A stretch of 64,000 nucleotides of DNA from Roseiarcus sp963782255 (GCA_963782255.1 CAWAIS010000001.1:992001-1056000); one strand, 5' to 3'. Numbered from the stretch's first letter, positions 17,735 through 27,630 are shown. Numbers and translations are program-made. The notes: generated by a model from the sequence alone, not told the origin.

Positions 17735-18844
17735 TTATTTCACGCCCCAAATCTTCTTGTATTCGTCGCGGTAGCCGTTGTCCGGATCGAACACATTCTT
17801 CGGGCCGCCGTCATACGCGATATTGGCCGCCGTCACCAGATGGACGCCCGGCACGTAGCCCGACCATTTCTCGTGAGCGAACGCGCGATTGAGTTCGTCG
17901 GCGAGCTGCCAGCCCTGCATGTTGAGCGGCTCCGGCACGGTCGCTGCCTGATAGTCCTTGTCGCGGATGCGCTCATATGCGGATTCCGAGCCGTCGCCCG
18001 CCGATATGTTCTGCGGATTGCCGTCGCCTTTCAATCCCGCGACCTGCAATGAGGGGCCCATGGAGTCGTAGTAGAGGTCGTTGATCGCGAGCGAGTGGGT
18101 CCATTTGTCGCCGAATTGCTGAAGCAAGGTCGTTGTGAGCTGCGGCACACGATTGGCGGTGTCGGCGAGCGGGGTATCCTCGAACGCGAGCACCTTGCAG
18201 CCGGCGCATTTCTTGATCTGAGTTTCCATCGCGCGGCCTTTGGCGATGGCGATGGCGTAGGCGGAATCGGCGAAGACCACGACTCCCGCGGTTCCATTCG
18301 AGTCGGCGATCGCCTTCATCGCCGCGACCTTGGCCACCTCCATCGCGTCAGTGGTGACATTGGCGAAGACAGGTGCGCCCTCCATCGGACCGGGCTTCGG
18401 CCCCGCGTGCCACCCGACGATCACGACGCCCTGCTTGGCGGCGTCCTCGAGCCCCGCCTTCTGTTGGACCGCGTCGCTGCCGCCCACGACGATCGCGTCG
18501 GGCTTCAAAGCGATCGCTTGGCTGAGGCCCGCAGCTTGGCCAGACACCGTGCCCTGGCCGTCGATCTCGCGATACGTCCACCCAATCACGTCAGCCGCTT
18601 CTTTCAGGCCATGCGCGACGCCGAGGATGCCGCCGTTGCGCATGTCGCCAGCGACATAGACGATCGACTTCTTACCAACTGCCTTCGGCCCGGTCGTCGG
18701 GCCGTCCCATTTGTCGGCGCGGCTCGTCGCTTTCTCGACGACGGCCTTCGCTTCGTCGACCAGCGCGTCCGCCCGCGCCGCCCCCCCGACGAAAGCAAGC
18801 GTCAGCGCGCTCGCCACCGTCATCAGAAAAGCCCTTTTGCCCAT
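17735..18844 (-). CDS. Sugar ABC transporter substrate-binding protein (ribose-type)
   Basis: From the ATG at 18844 (GGAGGA upstream) the protein has 369 residues. A Sec signal peptide (MGKRAFLMTVASALTLAF, cut after ARA) is followed by a periplasmic-binding-protein type I fold: KSIVYVAGDMRNGGILGV, IVVGGSDAVQQKAG and VVVFADSAYAIAIAKG. It is the third gene of an ATPase-permease-binding protein operon. The ligand cannot be deduced; the family takes pentoses, hexoses and polyols. Intact, unlike many neighbours. Confidence 0.9.
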   Translation of the reverse strand: MGKRAFLMTVASALTLAFVGGAARADALVDEAKAVVEKATSRADKWDGPTTGPKAVGKKSIVYVAGDMRNGGILGVAHGLKEAADVIGWTYREIDGQGTVSGQAAGLSQAIALKPDAIVVGGSDAVQQKAGLEDAAKQGVVIVGWHAGPKPGPMEGAPVFANVTTDAMEVAKVAAMKAIADSNGTAGVVVFADSAYAIAIAKGRAMETQIKKCAGCKVLAFEDTPLADTANRVPQLTTTLLQQFGDKWTHSLAINDLYYDSMGPSLQVAGLKGDGNPQNISAGDGSESAYERIRDKDYQAATVPEPLNMQGWQLADELNRAFAHEKWSGYVPGVHLVTAANIAYDGGPKNVFDPDNGYRDEYKKIWGVK

Positions 18845-18873
18845 ACGTCCTCCTCCGGGTTGCGACGGCCGCG

Positions 18874-19926
18874 TCAGGCGGCGGTCTTCTTGTTGATTTG
18901 GCTCTCCGCCGCGCTGCGGCGGCGCTGGGCATAGCCGGCGATGCCAATGGCGACGAGAAGAGTAATGCTGTTGAACATGGGCTCGACCCAGAACGAGCCG
19001 CCGAACTGCTGAATGCCTGCGATGCCGACGGCAAGAATGGCGACGCCGATCAAGGTGCCCCACACATTGACGCGGCCCGGCTTAATCGTGGTCGAGCCCA
19101 GAAAGGCGCCTACCAGCGCCGGGAGCAGATATTCGAGGCCGACGCTCGCCTGACCAATCCTGAGCTTCGAGGCCAAGAGCACGCCAGCGACTGCGGTCAA
19201 AAGTCCCGACGCGACAAACGCGGCGACGGTGTAGCGTCGGACAGGAATGCCGTTCAGCGCCGCAGCCCTGGGATTGGCGCCAATAGCGTAGAGATAACGA
19301 CCGATCGGCAGATGTTCGAGCACGAACCACAGGATGAACGCGAGTCCGAGAACGTAAAATCCGGTGATTGGTAAGCCAAAAATCATTGTGCCGTTCAGCG
19401 CCAGAAAGCCATGCGGCAGACTGCCTAACACCTGCCGTCCGCCGGTATGCCAGAGGGCAATGGCGTAGAGCGCGGTGCCGGTGCCGAGGGTTGCGATGAA
19501 CGAGTCGATGAAGGCGACCTCGACGAGAATTCCGTTAATCAATCCGACCAGCGCGCCGAGGCCCAAGACGATCGCGACTGCGAGCGGCCAGGGCAGCCCG
19601 TACATGGTTTGCAGGCTGATAGTAAGGATGTGCCAGAGGACGATGCCGTACCCAACCGTCAGGTCGATCTTGCCCGACGCCATCGGGATCATGGCGGCGA
19701 GCGACAACAGCGCGATGATCGCCTTGTCGGCGATGATCGAGCGCAGATTGAGAATGGTCGGGAACGTATCCGGCAGGATGATGGAAAAGAGCGCGATCAG
19801 GAGGATCGTGAGAATCGGGAGGCCGTAAACCGGCAGGAGCCGCGTCAGACGCGTCGCGAAGGATGCGTTCCTCAGCTCGGCGCGGGTGGGCTCCAGAGCG
19901 TCGGAGCGGATCGAATTCGTCGCCAT
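18874..19926 (-). CDS. Sugar ABC transporter permease (RbsC-like)
   Basis: The protein has 350 residues with eight to ten membrane segments. The BPD_transp_2 hallmark is present in its central part (GYGIVLWHILTIS; LVGLINGILVEVAFIDSFIA; GTALYAIALWHTGG). It lies 21 bases after the ATPase stop and 29 bases before the binding-protein start, so the three form one operon. It is the inner-membrane homodimeric channel for the sugar ligand. Confidence 0.9.
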   Translation of the reverse strand: MATNSIRSDALEPTRAELRNASFATRLTRLLPVYGLPILTILLIALFSIILPDTFPTILNLRSIIADKAIIALLSLAAMIPMASGKIDLTVGYGIVLWHILTISLQTMYGLPWPLAVAIVLGLGALVGLINGILVEVAFIDSFIATLGTGTALYAIALWHTGGRQVLGSLPHGFLALNGTMIFGLPITGFYVLGLAFILWFVLEHLPIGRYLYAIGANPRAAALNGIPVRRYTVAAFVASGLLTAVAGVLLASKLRIGQASVGLEYLLPALVGAFLGSTTIKPGRVNVWGTLIGVAILAVGIAGIQQFGGSFWVEPMFNSITLLVAIGIAGYAQRRRSAAESQINKKTAA

Positions 19927-19947
19927 CGCGCTACCTCGCTACGCTTT

Positions 19948-21450
19948 TCAGGCCGCCTCGGACGCCGAGGCTGCAGTGATCACCGACTCAGTTGTCAGCG
20001 CCGCGCCCTTAAGTTCCGCGATGATCCGGCCGCGATTAAAGACGAGGACGCGATGGCAGATGTGGGCGACCTCCTCGAAATCGGTCGACACCACCGCCAC
20101 GGCTAGCTTCTCCTGAAGCGCGCGCTCGATCAGGCGATAGATTTCCGCCTTTGCGCCGACATCAACGCCGGCGGTCGGGTCCTCGGCGACGAGCAGCCGG
20201 CGGCCTGTCGCGAGCCAGCGTCCGACGACGACCTTCTGCTGATTGCCACCAGACAGGCTCTCAAGCGACAATTCGGGGGCGTTTGGGCGAAGGCCGACCG
20301 AGGCGCCAAGCGCAATCGCCTTTCGCGCTTCGGCGCGCGGCGACAGAGTGGATAAGAGGCCGCGTCCAGAAGCGCCGGGATTGAGAAAGGCGTTTTCGCG
20401 CACCGTCAGGGCGGATGCGACGGATTCCTCCGCCCGATCGCGCGCAAGTAGGCCGACGTTCGCGCGCACGGCCGCGCGGGGCGAAGAGAGATCCGGCCGC
20501 TCGCCGTCGATCAGGATCAAGCCCATGTGAGGAACGGCGCCGAACAGGGCGCGACCGATTTCCTCCTGCCCCGCGCCCCTTAAGCCCACGAGGCCAAGCA
20601 GTTCGCCCTCGCGAATATCGAAATCGACCGGCCCCGCACTAGGCGTCGCGAGGCCCTGCACAACGACTCGCCTGGCACCTTGAGCACTTTCGGACTTGCG
20701 GAAGAGTTCAAACGTCGAGCGGCCGACGATGAGGCTCACCAGTTCGTCCGGGTTAGTTTCATTGACGGGTTTCTCGCCGACGAGGCGGCCGTCGCGCATC
20801 ACCACGACTCGGTCGGCGATGCGGAAAATCTCGTCGAGCCGATGCGAGACGTAGATCATTCCAACTCCGCGGCCCCTAAGCCGTCTGACGGCCTCGAACA
20901 ACCGCTCGACCTCGTTGGCGGGAAGACTGGCGGTCGGTTCGTCGAGCACGAGAAAATCGCAGTCGACGACCAAGGCGCGGGCGATCGCCACCAGCGATTT
21001 CTCGGTGCGGCTAAGGCTTCGCACCCTGCGGCTCGGGTCAATCCGGCCGCCGACCAGGGCCAAAGCCTCCGCTGCGCGCATCTCGGCGCGCGGCCAATCG
21101 ATGGTGCGTAGACCCCCGAAAAAGCTGCGCCGTGGAAAGCCCTGGGCAAGCGCCATGTTCTCGCTGACCGTCATCCATTCGACGAGGCCCAGGTCCTGAT
21201 GCACGAAGGCGACACGCTGGCGCGCATCCGCGCGATGACGATAAGGCTCACCGTCGATTGTGACGGTTCCGCCATCGGCTGCAACGATGCCGCCGAGAAC
21301 TTTGATCAGCGTCGACTTGCCGGCGCCGTTTTCACCGAGCAGCGCGACGACCTCTCCGCGGCTAACCCCGAAACTCACGCCTTTGAGCGCCTGCGTTCCG
21401 CCGAACGCTTTGGCGACATTCACAAACTGCAGGGTACCTGCTTGCGCCAA
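19948..21450 (-). CDS. Sugar ABC transporter ATP-binding protein (RbsA/MglA-like, two ABC domains)
   Basis: The protein has 500 residues with two nucleotide-binding domains. The first has Walker A GENGAGKST, a signature-like RSLSRTEKSLVAIARA and Walker B FLVLDEPTASLP. The second has a degenerate Walker A (GLRGAGQEE), LSGGNQQKVVVGRWL and LLVAEDPTAGVD. This asymmetric arrangement is normal for the CUT2 carbohydrate class. It is the first gene of the operon with the permease and binding protein. No dedicated regulator is adjacent, so control is unknown. Confidence 0.92.
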   Translation of the reverse strand: MAQAGTLQFVNVAKAFGGTQALKGVSFGVSRGEVVALLGENGAGKSTLIKVLGGIVAADGGTVTIDGEPYRHRADARQRVAFVHQDLGLVEWMTVSENMALAQGFPRRSFFGGLRTIDWPRAEMRAAEALALVGGRIDPSRRVRSLSRTEKSLVAIARALVVDCDFLVLDEPTASLPANEVERLFEAVRRLRGRGVGMIYVSHRLDEIFRIADRVVVMRDGRLVGEKPVNETNPDELVSLIVGRSTFELFRKSESAQGARRVVVQGLATPSAGPVDFDIREGELLGLVGLRGAGQEEIGRALFGAVPHMGLILIDGERPDLSSPRAAVRANVGLLARDRAEESVASALTVRENAFLNPGASGRGLLSTLSPRAEARKAIALGASVGLRPNAPELSLESLSGGNQQKVVVGRWLATGRRLLVAEDPTAGVDVGAKAEIYRLIERALQEKLAVAVVSTDFEEVAHICHRVLVFNRGRIIAELKGAALTTESVITAASASEAA

Positions 21451-21561
21451 TCCCCTTCCTCCCGGGCCGCGTAACGTATTTGTTCGCTGTCAAGTTGGTC
21501 AAGTTGTGGCTGGTGGCGGACACAGCACATCGGGGACCTCGCCCTCGGCGTCGACAGCGCG

Positions 21562-21700
21562 TCACAGGTAAATCATCTGCCCATCTGCTTTCAAATGGAC
21601 TTCGTCCGGATGCCAGGTCCCAAGTCGCTTCAGGCGGCGGTTGCGCAGATGCGCGGCGATCATCGGCCCGAAGTGGTTCACCCGGTTAGCGGCAGCGTCC
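21562..21700 (-). pseudogene. IS6-family transposase, internal scrap
   Basis: The minus frame reads NHFGPMIAAHLRNRRLKRLG and then TWHPDEVHLKADGQMIYL, which is the linker and first catalytic-Asp strand of an IS6-type transposase. Only about 45 residues survive. The sequence further right to 21834 has no recognisable content. Confidence 0.6.
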
Positions 21701-21834
21701 GGCCGCTGGGCGGGGCCTTGGTGATGACGCCATGTCGATAGGGCTGAGTGGCTGGCGGCGAGTTCGCCTGTAGACGCGTCCACCACAACGCCGCGCGCGG
21801 CTCCATCAACCAAGCGGCAGCATTGGCGCGCCCG

Positions 21835-22254
21835 CTAGCTTTTCAGCCCGGCTTCAGCGATGGCGGCAACCAGCGCCGCCTCGTCGTTTTCCGAAGTATC
21901 GCCTGACGCGCCAGCCGTACCGACGACCGCGCCGGCCCCGTCGAGGATCAGCACCCCGCCGGGAACCGGAATGATCCCTTCCTTGAACACCGTCGCAAGA
22001 GAGGCGATGAAATGCGGCCGCTCGACCGCCATGTCCTGCAGCTTGCGCGAGCTGACGCCCATGCTGAGCGACCCCTGGGCCTTGCCGTATGCGACCTTCC
22101 AGCGCGCCAGACTCGTGCCGTCTTCGGCGGCCGCTGCGCGAAGCGCGCCCCGCTCGTCGAGGACGACGAAGGCCATCGGCTTCAGGGATTTCGCCCTCGC
22201 GTATGCGAGCGCCGCCGCGACGATCGTCTGCGCCTGCTCCAGCTTCAGCCCCAT
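21835..22254 (-). CDS. GlcG/HbpS-type heme-binding family protein
   Basis: The protein has 139 residues with the family pattern throughout: LEQAQTIVAAALAYARAK, MAFVVLDERGAL, TSLARWKVAYGKAQGSL and IIPVPGGVLILDGAGAVVGT followed by GASGDTSENDEAAL. Members bind heme or small ligands and often sit beside glycolate, propanediol or transport genes. No signal peptide is seen. It follows the sugar ABC operon on the same strand but is separated from it by ~380 bases containing IS6 debris, so a functional link is only a possibility. Confidence 0.85.
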   Translation of the reverse strand: MGLKLEQAQTIVAAALAYARAKSLKPMAFVVLDERGALRAAAAEDGTSLARWKVAYGKAQGSLSMGVSSRKLQDMAVERPHFIASLATVFKEGIIPVPGGVLILDGAGAVVGTAGASGDTSENDEAALVAAIAEAGLKS

Positions 22255-22653
22255 CGGTTCTCTCCTCTACACAATCCATAATGCTGTGGGCGTGCACAAG
22301 CGGCGCTTCGTAAGTCTTCCAAATGCGTTCTAGCCGGGAGTCTCGAACGCGGCAACGCGCGCCCCGATTAACCGGGGACCGGCGCCACGCCTTCGGGGGC
22401 TCCCGCTTCGTGACGGTAATTGCAGCGGGGGCCCTTAGTCCGCCCGATGTCGGACAGGGTATCGTCTGCGAGGGAAAGAGGGGAGGGGGTCTTGGTGTCA
22501 TGGCCCCGCGCGGGCTCTGTCACGAGAACGATGGCGCGCCTCCGTTTGACGGGTAAAATGGCGGATGACGATCTCGTTCGCCCGCCACCAATTCCCGCCT
22601 ACGATCATTGCTTGGCTACCGAATCACCGGTGGGATCACAAGTCCCGGCGCGG
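22255..22653. other. Intergenic stretch without recognisable content
   Basis: I see no gene, RNA or repeat I can support between the GlcG-like gene start and the left end of the IS110 fragment. Confidence 0.5.
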
Positions 22654-23117
22654 TGTGATGGTATGGACGACGCCCGCGCGGCATCTGGCTCAATGAAGGG
22701 CCGTGCCAAAATGGTTGTCGTTAGAGCAACCGTTTGAAGGAGCGCCGTCCATGGGAAAGTCTATCACTGATTTTTCGTCTGTCACGACCGTAGGGCTCGA
22801 TCTGGCCAAGCACGTCTTTCAGGTTCATGGCGTTGATGCTTCGGGGCGCGTTGTGGTCGCCAAGGCGATCAGGCGCAACAAGCTGCTGGATTTTTTCGCT
22901 TCGCTGCCGCCTTGCCTGGTGGGGCTCGAGGCCTCCGGGTCGGCGCATCATTGGGCGCGCGAGCTGATCACGCTCGGCCATGAGGCACGCATGATGCCTC
23001 CGGCCTACGTGAAGCCGTATATCCGCCGGCAGAAGAACGACGCGTCGGACGCGTCGGCGATCTGCGAGGCGGTGACGAGGCCTTCGATGCGATTTGTCGG
23101 CGTGCGCTCGCTGGAGC
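22654..23117 (+). mobile_element. IS110 (IS1111-type) 5' remnant
   Basis: This piece matches 48264-48727 of the complete element: the left end with its subterminal repeat and the first ~122 codons of the transposase from the ATG at 22751 (SITDFSSVTTVGLDLAKHVF). It includes the RuvC-like DEDD domain start. Homology ends after GVRSLE at about 23117, where a minus-strand tyrosine recombinase gene abuts. Together with the 3' remnant at 17199-17701 it brackets the sugar-transport region in direct orientation. Confidence 0.9.
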
Positions 23118-23772
23118 CCGCCAGGGTCTTGGCGGCGGTGACGGCGCGGTTGAGTTGGCGTGGCGTCACCGGGTTGATCGGGTTCTGGCCGGGAAACAGC
23201 CACACCTGCCGCCGCGCCGCCTTCCACCATTCGCGCAGGAGTTGGAGCAGTCGCGGCGACAGCATCACGGTGCGATCCCGCTGCCCCTTGCCCTGCTCGA
23301 CCCGAAGCGTCATGCGCTGGCTGTCGATGTCGGACACCTTCAGGTTCGCGACCTCGGACACCCGCAGGCCCGCGCCGTAGGCGACGCTGAGCGCAGCCTT
23401 GTACTTCAGGCCCGGCGCGGCTTCGAGCAGCAGCGCCACCTCTTCCTGGCTGAGCACGACCGGCGCCCTGCGCGGCTTGTTCACGATCGTCAGAGGGCGA
23501 ACGAGGTCTGGCCGTTCGAGCGTCACGGTGAAGAAGAACCGAAGCGCGGTGACGGCGGCGTTGATCGAACCTGGGCTGATCTGCTGCTGCGCCAGATGCA
23601 ACTGAAAGCGGCGAAGATCCTCCTTCGTCGCCGTATCGGGCGACCGGCCCAGGAAGGCCGTAAAGGTCCTGACGTGCCGGACGTAGTCCTTCTGCACCTT
23701 CTCCTTGAACCGACGCGCCGTCATGTCGTCGATCATGCGTTGACGCAGCGGGTTGATGGGCTTGTCGGACAT
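23118..23772 (-). pseudogene. IS91-associated tyrosine recombinase, C-terminally truncated copy
   Basis: From the ATG at 23772 it runs nearly identical to the complete recombinase at 26755-27630 through residue ~218 (PRQLNRAVTAAKTLAG), then meets IS110 sequence. The core-binding domain and first catalytic Arg (GAGLRVSEV) are present, but the HxxR box and nucleophilic Tyr are lost. The upstream 130 bp, including a CATGGGGT/ACCCCATG hairpin at 23792-23810 and an end at about 23906, match the intact copy. Confidence 0.88.
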
Positions 23773-23791
23773 CGCGAAAGCTCCTGTCTCG

Positions 23792-23810
23792 CATGGGGTG
23801 GAACCCCATG
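23792..23810. repeat. Hairpin at the IS91 recombinase end, copy A
   Basis: Perfect 8-bp arms CATGGGGT and ACCCCATG with a GGA loop, just upstream of the recombinase start. It is duplicated at 27650-27668. Confidence 0.7.
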
Positions 23811-23952
23811 ATTTTGAGACAATCCGGCCCGTCGTGTTCCTCCTCAGCTCAATCCCAGCCTCGTCCCTCGCCGCCCCTACCGCGCGAGCGGTTTAGTCCT
23901 AACGTCGAGTCCCGCCGTTCGCCGTGCGCAAGGAGGAGACGTCGAGAGGCGA

Positions 23953-25029
23953 TCACTGTCCGGTAAGTGGCAAGCCAGTCGGTTCGGGACTGTGCCCCCG
24001 GAGAGCGGAGCTCGCTTCGTAGACCACCCGCCTGGCGCGCATCACGTTGCCCAAGGGGCGGTGGTCATCTGTCGCATGCCATGGGGAGAACGAAAGCTGG
24101 TTCACCGCCTCGCTCAGCGCACTGGTTTGCGGGTTGTTCAGATCGCAACTCGGAATGCGCACCTGCGCAACCTTCAGCAGTGGAACGTCCCACGCAATCG
24201 AGGTATCCTCGATCGGGGTGCGGATATCGTCCACGTAGAATTGAACCAAGAAGTCGAACACAAGGTCCGCCTTGCGCAGCCGATCTGCCAGTTCGTCGCG
24301 CAGAAAGTTGTTCGTCAACGGACGGCTCGCTGTCGCCTCGGTCCCTTCCGCGGGCCGCACCGTGAATTTCACCGCGTAGGGCCCGAGTTTAATCGGGGCA
24401 GTGCTCGAGTAATGCTCGGTGACCATGCTACGCACCCTGCTGAAGACAACGGTGCTGACGACGGCATTCAGGATGCGCAACGCTTCGCTCGCGCCTACCG
24501 CGCGGGCCAGGGTGACGATCATCGTCCAGCGGTTGCGCGTCGCCCGGATGAAAGCCATGAACTGTCTGACGTTTCGGACCGCCGAGGTAACCGAATGGCT
24601 TGTGGCGAGGAAGTCCTGGGTGACGGCGTTCTCCTGGCCCGGCAGCAGCTTGCGCCCCGGGACCCCGATCAGCTTGATGGCAATGCCCCGAGGTTCCGGG
24701 TGTTTGTCCGGCTGAGGGGCTGGCTCTCCGTTGGAGAACCGGACCAGCGCCGAGAAGATCCGTGACGCGCTGAACACGCCGTAACGCGCGTGCTCGGGCA
24801 GATCAGCCAGCACTTTGAACTCGGCCATCAGTCCCGCGTGGAGCTTGGCGTGAAATCCGCGCCGGAGCGGTCCGGCAGTCTCCGCCGCGACTTCTTTCTG
24901 TCGTGCCGTGATCTCGCGCGCAAATCCTTCGAAGAGCCTCTGTTCGTCAGCCTCGACGACCTCGTTCCACGCCGTGCTGGGCGATGCCTGCACGGTCGTC
25001 GCGGTCGTAGCGCGATCGGCTTGCGTCAT
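23953..25029 (-). CDS. Catalase-like heme protein (y4iL-like)
   Basis: The protein has 358 residues, shorter than canonical catalases (~480) but typical of the catalase-related y4iL group. Visible features are GFHAKLHAGLMAEFKVLADL with the distal-His-like region, a VRFSNGEPAPQPDKHPEPRG segment, TQDFLATSHSVTS, and a C-terminal RPLGNVMRARRVVYEASSAL stretch that resembles the proximal heme segment. No signal peptide. Such proteins may act as peroxidases or fatty-acid peroxide enzymes; the activity is unknown. It sits between two IS91 pieces, so it may be cargo. Confidence 0.75.
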   Translation of the reverse strand: MTQADRATTATTVQASPSTAWNEVVEADEQRLFEGFAREITARQKEVAAETAGPLRRGFHAKLHAGLMAEFKVLADLPEHARYGVFSASRIFSALVRFSNGEPAPQPDKHPEPRGIAIKLIGVPGRKLLPGQENAVTQDFLATSHSVTSAVRNVRQFMAFIRATRNRWTMIVTLARAVGASEALRILNAVVSTVVFSRVRSMVTEHYSSTAPIKLGPYAVKFTVRPAEGTEATASRPLTNNFLRDELADRLRKADLVFDFLVQFYVDDIRTPIEDTSIAWDVPLLKVAQVRIPSCDLNNPQTSALSEAVNQLSFSPWHATDDHRPLGNVMRARRVVYEASSALRGHSPEPTGLPLTGQ

Positions 25030-25526
25030 GTTCTACTGCATTCTCCGGGCCCGGCGCGCCGATTACCGCACCGGAAAGGCTTTGTGATGGCACGTTAGGC
25101 GCGCCAAAGGCACAGGTTGGCTGCTTAACGGACGGACGCAGATCATAAAGCGGCGAACGTCCGCTCAACTGAAGGGTTTCAGACGCCGGCCCTTTCGGAC
25201 GGTCGTGCGAGACGCGGGGGCCGGCGTTTGAAAGCCTCGTAAGGAGGAAACCGCGGGGAGGAAGGGCGCTGTTTGACCGAGCGCGGCCTATGGGGATTTG
25301 AGGATCGCGGTCGGATCGCCGATTTGGGGGCGGTGGCGGAAGGCGGTCGGTTTCATCGTCGGGAGCCGAGACGACGGGCTTCTTGTCGGGCGCGGATGAG
25401 GGCGACGGGGATGGGCTCGGCGGCTGGAGAGCCTGTGCGGACGTCGGGAGGACGTCGCGTTCCTGCTCCGGCGTGCGGCTGGAGGCGAGGGGAAGCGGCG
25501 CTGCGAGGCGGGACGCGCGGCGTCGG
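25030..25526. other. Intergenic region before the IS91 transposase, probable element end
   Basis: No gene was recognised. The part from about 25270 is GC-rich and simple in composition and probably contains the far terminus of the IS91 element, whose exact end cannot be fixed from one copy. Confidence 0.4.
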
Positions 25527-26744
25527 TCATGACGTGTCGATCCTGATCCGGCTTGGGGAAGGCGATCGCGCGGGGCGCGGCCCTTCGAACGTCTCGACAA
25601 TGATCATCCGGCCGCCGCAGCAGGGGCAGCGCCGCGCCGGCGAAACGGCTTCGGCCTGGCCGTCGGTCTCGGCGTGCGAGCCCTCGGGTGCAGCCTCGGG
25701 CGCGGCGAGCGCCTGGCGGACGCGCTCGATGTTGCTGGCTCGGACCGCGCCGGCGAAGAGGCCGTAGTGTCGGATGCGGTGGAAGCCGCTCGGCAGCACG
25801 TGCAGGAGAAAGCGGCGGATGAACTCGTGGGCCGCGAGCGTCATGGTCTTGAACCGGTCGCGGCCTTCGACCCGATAGTCCTTCCACTTGAATGTGACGC
25901 CCTTGTCGTCCAGCTCCATGAGCCTGGAGTTCGAGATCGCGACGCGGTGGGTGTAGCGGGCGAGATAGGCGAGCACGGCCTTCGGCCCGGCGAACGGCCT
26001 CTTGGCATAGACGATCCATTCCGATCGGCGCAGCGGCGCGAGGACGGCGTCGAAGGCGGCTTTGTCGGCGAGCCGCGCGAGGTCGCCGAGGAAGACGAGG
26101 CGTCCGGCCGCATGCAGGGCTGCGAGCCCTTCGAGGAAGAGCCGGCGGAAGAGACGCGACAGCATCCGCACGGGCAGGAAGAAGCCGGGCTTGCAGGCGA
26201 TCCAGCGCGATCCGTCCAGCGACAGGCCGCCGCCGGGAACGATGACGTGGACGTGCGGATGGTGGGTCAGCGCCGAGCCCCAGGTGTGCAGTACAGCGGT
26301 CAGGCCGATGCGCGCGCCCAGATGCTTCGGGTCGGCCGCGATCGTGGTCAGCGTCTGGGCGGCGGTCCTGAACAGGAGGTCGTAGACGGGGGACTTGTTC
26401 TGGAACGCGACGGCGCCGATCGACGCCGGCAGGGTGAAGACGACGTGGTAATAGGGAACAGGCAGGAGTTCGGCCTCGCGGTCTTCGAGCCATTCCCTCG
26501 CCGCGGCCGCCTGGCACTTCGGGCAGTGGCGATTGCGGCAGGAATTGTAGGAGATCCGTTCGTGCGCACAGTCCTCGCAGCGCTCGACGTGTCCGCCGAG
26601 CGCGGCTGTGCGACAGGTCTCGATCGCCGACATGACCTTCAACTGGTCGAGGCTCACGTGACCGGCGTTGGCCATTCGCCACGCCGCCCCGTGGGCGCGA
26701 AAGACGTCGGCGACCTCCAGGTGGTGACCCGGTGGCCGCGCCAT
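25527..26744 (-). CDS. IS91-family transposase (HUH rolling-circle type)
   Basis: The protein has 405 residues. An N-terminal zinc-finger set (CEDCAHER...NSCRNRHCPKCQ) is followed by the HUH metal motif in HHPHVHVIVPGGGL and a catalytic-Tyr segment YLARYTHRVAISNSRL. A second CPCCGG knuckle lies near the C-terminus. The family nicks one strand and transposes by rolling circle without target duplication. It follows the tyrosine recombinase gene by 10 bases, an int-tnp pair seen in a subset of IS91 elements. It looks intact. Confidence 0.9.
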   Translation of the reverse strand: MARPPGHHLEVADVFRAHGAAWRMANAGHVSLDQLKVMSAIETCRTAALGGHVERCEDCAHERISYNSCRNRHCPKCQAAAAREWLEDREAELLPVPYYHVVFTLPASIGAVAFQNKSPVYDLLFRTAAQTLTTIAADPKHLGARIGLTAVLHTWGSALTHHPHVHVIVPGGGLSLDGSRWIACKPGFFLPVRMLSRLFRRLFLEGLAALHAAGRLVFLGDLARLADKAAFDAVLAPLRRSEWIVYAKRPFAGPKAVLAYLARYTHRVAISNSRLMELDDKGVTFKWKDYRVEGRDRFKTMTLAAHEFIRRFLLHVLPSGFHRIRHYGLFAGAVRASNIERVRQALAAPEAAPEGSHAETDGQAEAVSPARRCPCCGGRMIIVETFEGPRPARSPSPSRIRIDTS

Positions 26745-26754
26745 GCGGCCGCGG

Positions 26755-27630
26755 TCAGTCGGCCGGCTTTCGCTTCGCCAGGTTGACGCCGAGCCGCTCG
26801 AGCGGGCTCTTGACGTCGCGGATCGTGTTGACCGCGACCTGGGTGTAGAGCGCGGTCGTCTCGAGCTTGGCGTGGCCGAGCAACACCTGGATCACCCGAA
26901 TGTCGACGTCCTGCTCGAGCAGATGGGTGGCGAAGCTGTGCCGCAGCGTATGCGGTGACACGCGCTTGGAGATGCCGGCCAGGTCTTTGGCGGCGGTGAC
27001 GGCGCGATTGAGCTGACGGGCGGTGATCGGGTTGACCGGGTTTTGGCCGGGGAACAGCCAGGCCCGCGGCCGCGCCGCCTTCCACCATGCGCGCAACAGT
27101 TCGAGCAGTTGCGGCGACAGCATCACATAACGGTCCCGCTGCCCTTTGCCCTGCTCGACCCGAAGCGTCATGCGCTGGCTGTCGATGTCGGACACCTTCA
27201 GGTGCGCGACCTCGGACACGCGCAGGCCCGCGCCGTAGGCGACGCTGAGCGCGGCCTTGTACTTCAGGCCCGGCGCGGCTTCGAGCAGGAGCGCGACCTC
27301 TTCCTGGCTGAGCACGACCGGCGCCCTGCGCGGCTTGTTCACGATCGTCAGAGGACGAACGAGGTCTGGCCGTTCGAGCGTCACGGTGAAGAAGAACCGA
27401 AGCGCGGTGACGGCGGCGTTGATCGAACCTGGGCTGATCTGCTGCTGCGCCAGATGCAACTGAAAGCGGCGAAGGTCCTCCTTCGTCGCCGTATCGGGCG
27501 ACCGGCCCAGGAAGGCCGTAAAGGTCCTGACGTGCCGGACGTAGTCCTTCTGCACCTTCTCCTTGAACCGACGCGCCGTCATGTCGTCGATCATGCGCTG
27601 ACGCAGCGGGTTGATGGGCTTGTCGGACAT
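26755..27630 (-). CDS. Tyrosine recombinase of an IS91-type element
   Basis: The protein has 291 residues. The SAM-like core-binding domain is at about 15-95 (KEKVQKDYVRHVRTFTAFLG). The catalytic domain has Arg in AYGAGLRVSEVAHL, HTLRHSFATHLL, a second His in LLGHAKLETTALY and the nucleophilic Tyr in TALYTQV, so all key residues are present. It precedes and is likely co-expressed with the IS91 transposase. It probably assists element mobility or resolves circular forms. A truncated copy is at 23118-23772. Confidence 0.92.
   Translation of the reverse strand: MSDKPINPLRQRMIDDMTARRFKEKVQKDYVRHVRTFTAFLGRSPDTATKEDLRRFQLHLAQQQISPGSINAAVTALRFFFTVTLERPDLVRPLTIVNKPRRAPVVLSQEEVALLLEAAPGLKYKAALSVAYGAGLRVSEVAHLKVSDIDSQRMTLRVEQGKGQRDRYVMLSPQLLELLRAWWKAARPRAWLFPGQNPVNPITARQLNRAVTAAKDLAGISKRVSPHTLRHSFATHLLEQDVDIRVIQVLLGHAKLETTALYTQVAVNTIRDVKSPLERLGVNLAKRKPAD

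Noticed and set aside
25288..26682. Second minus-strand frame inside the IS91 transposase
   Set aside because: It is Arg- and Pro-rich with no motifs, and overlaps a transposase with clear zinc-finger and HUH motifs.
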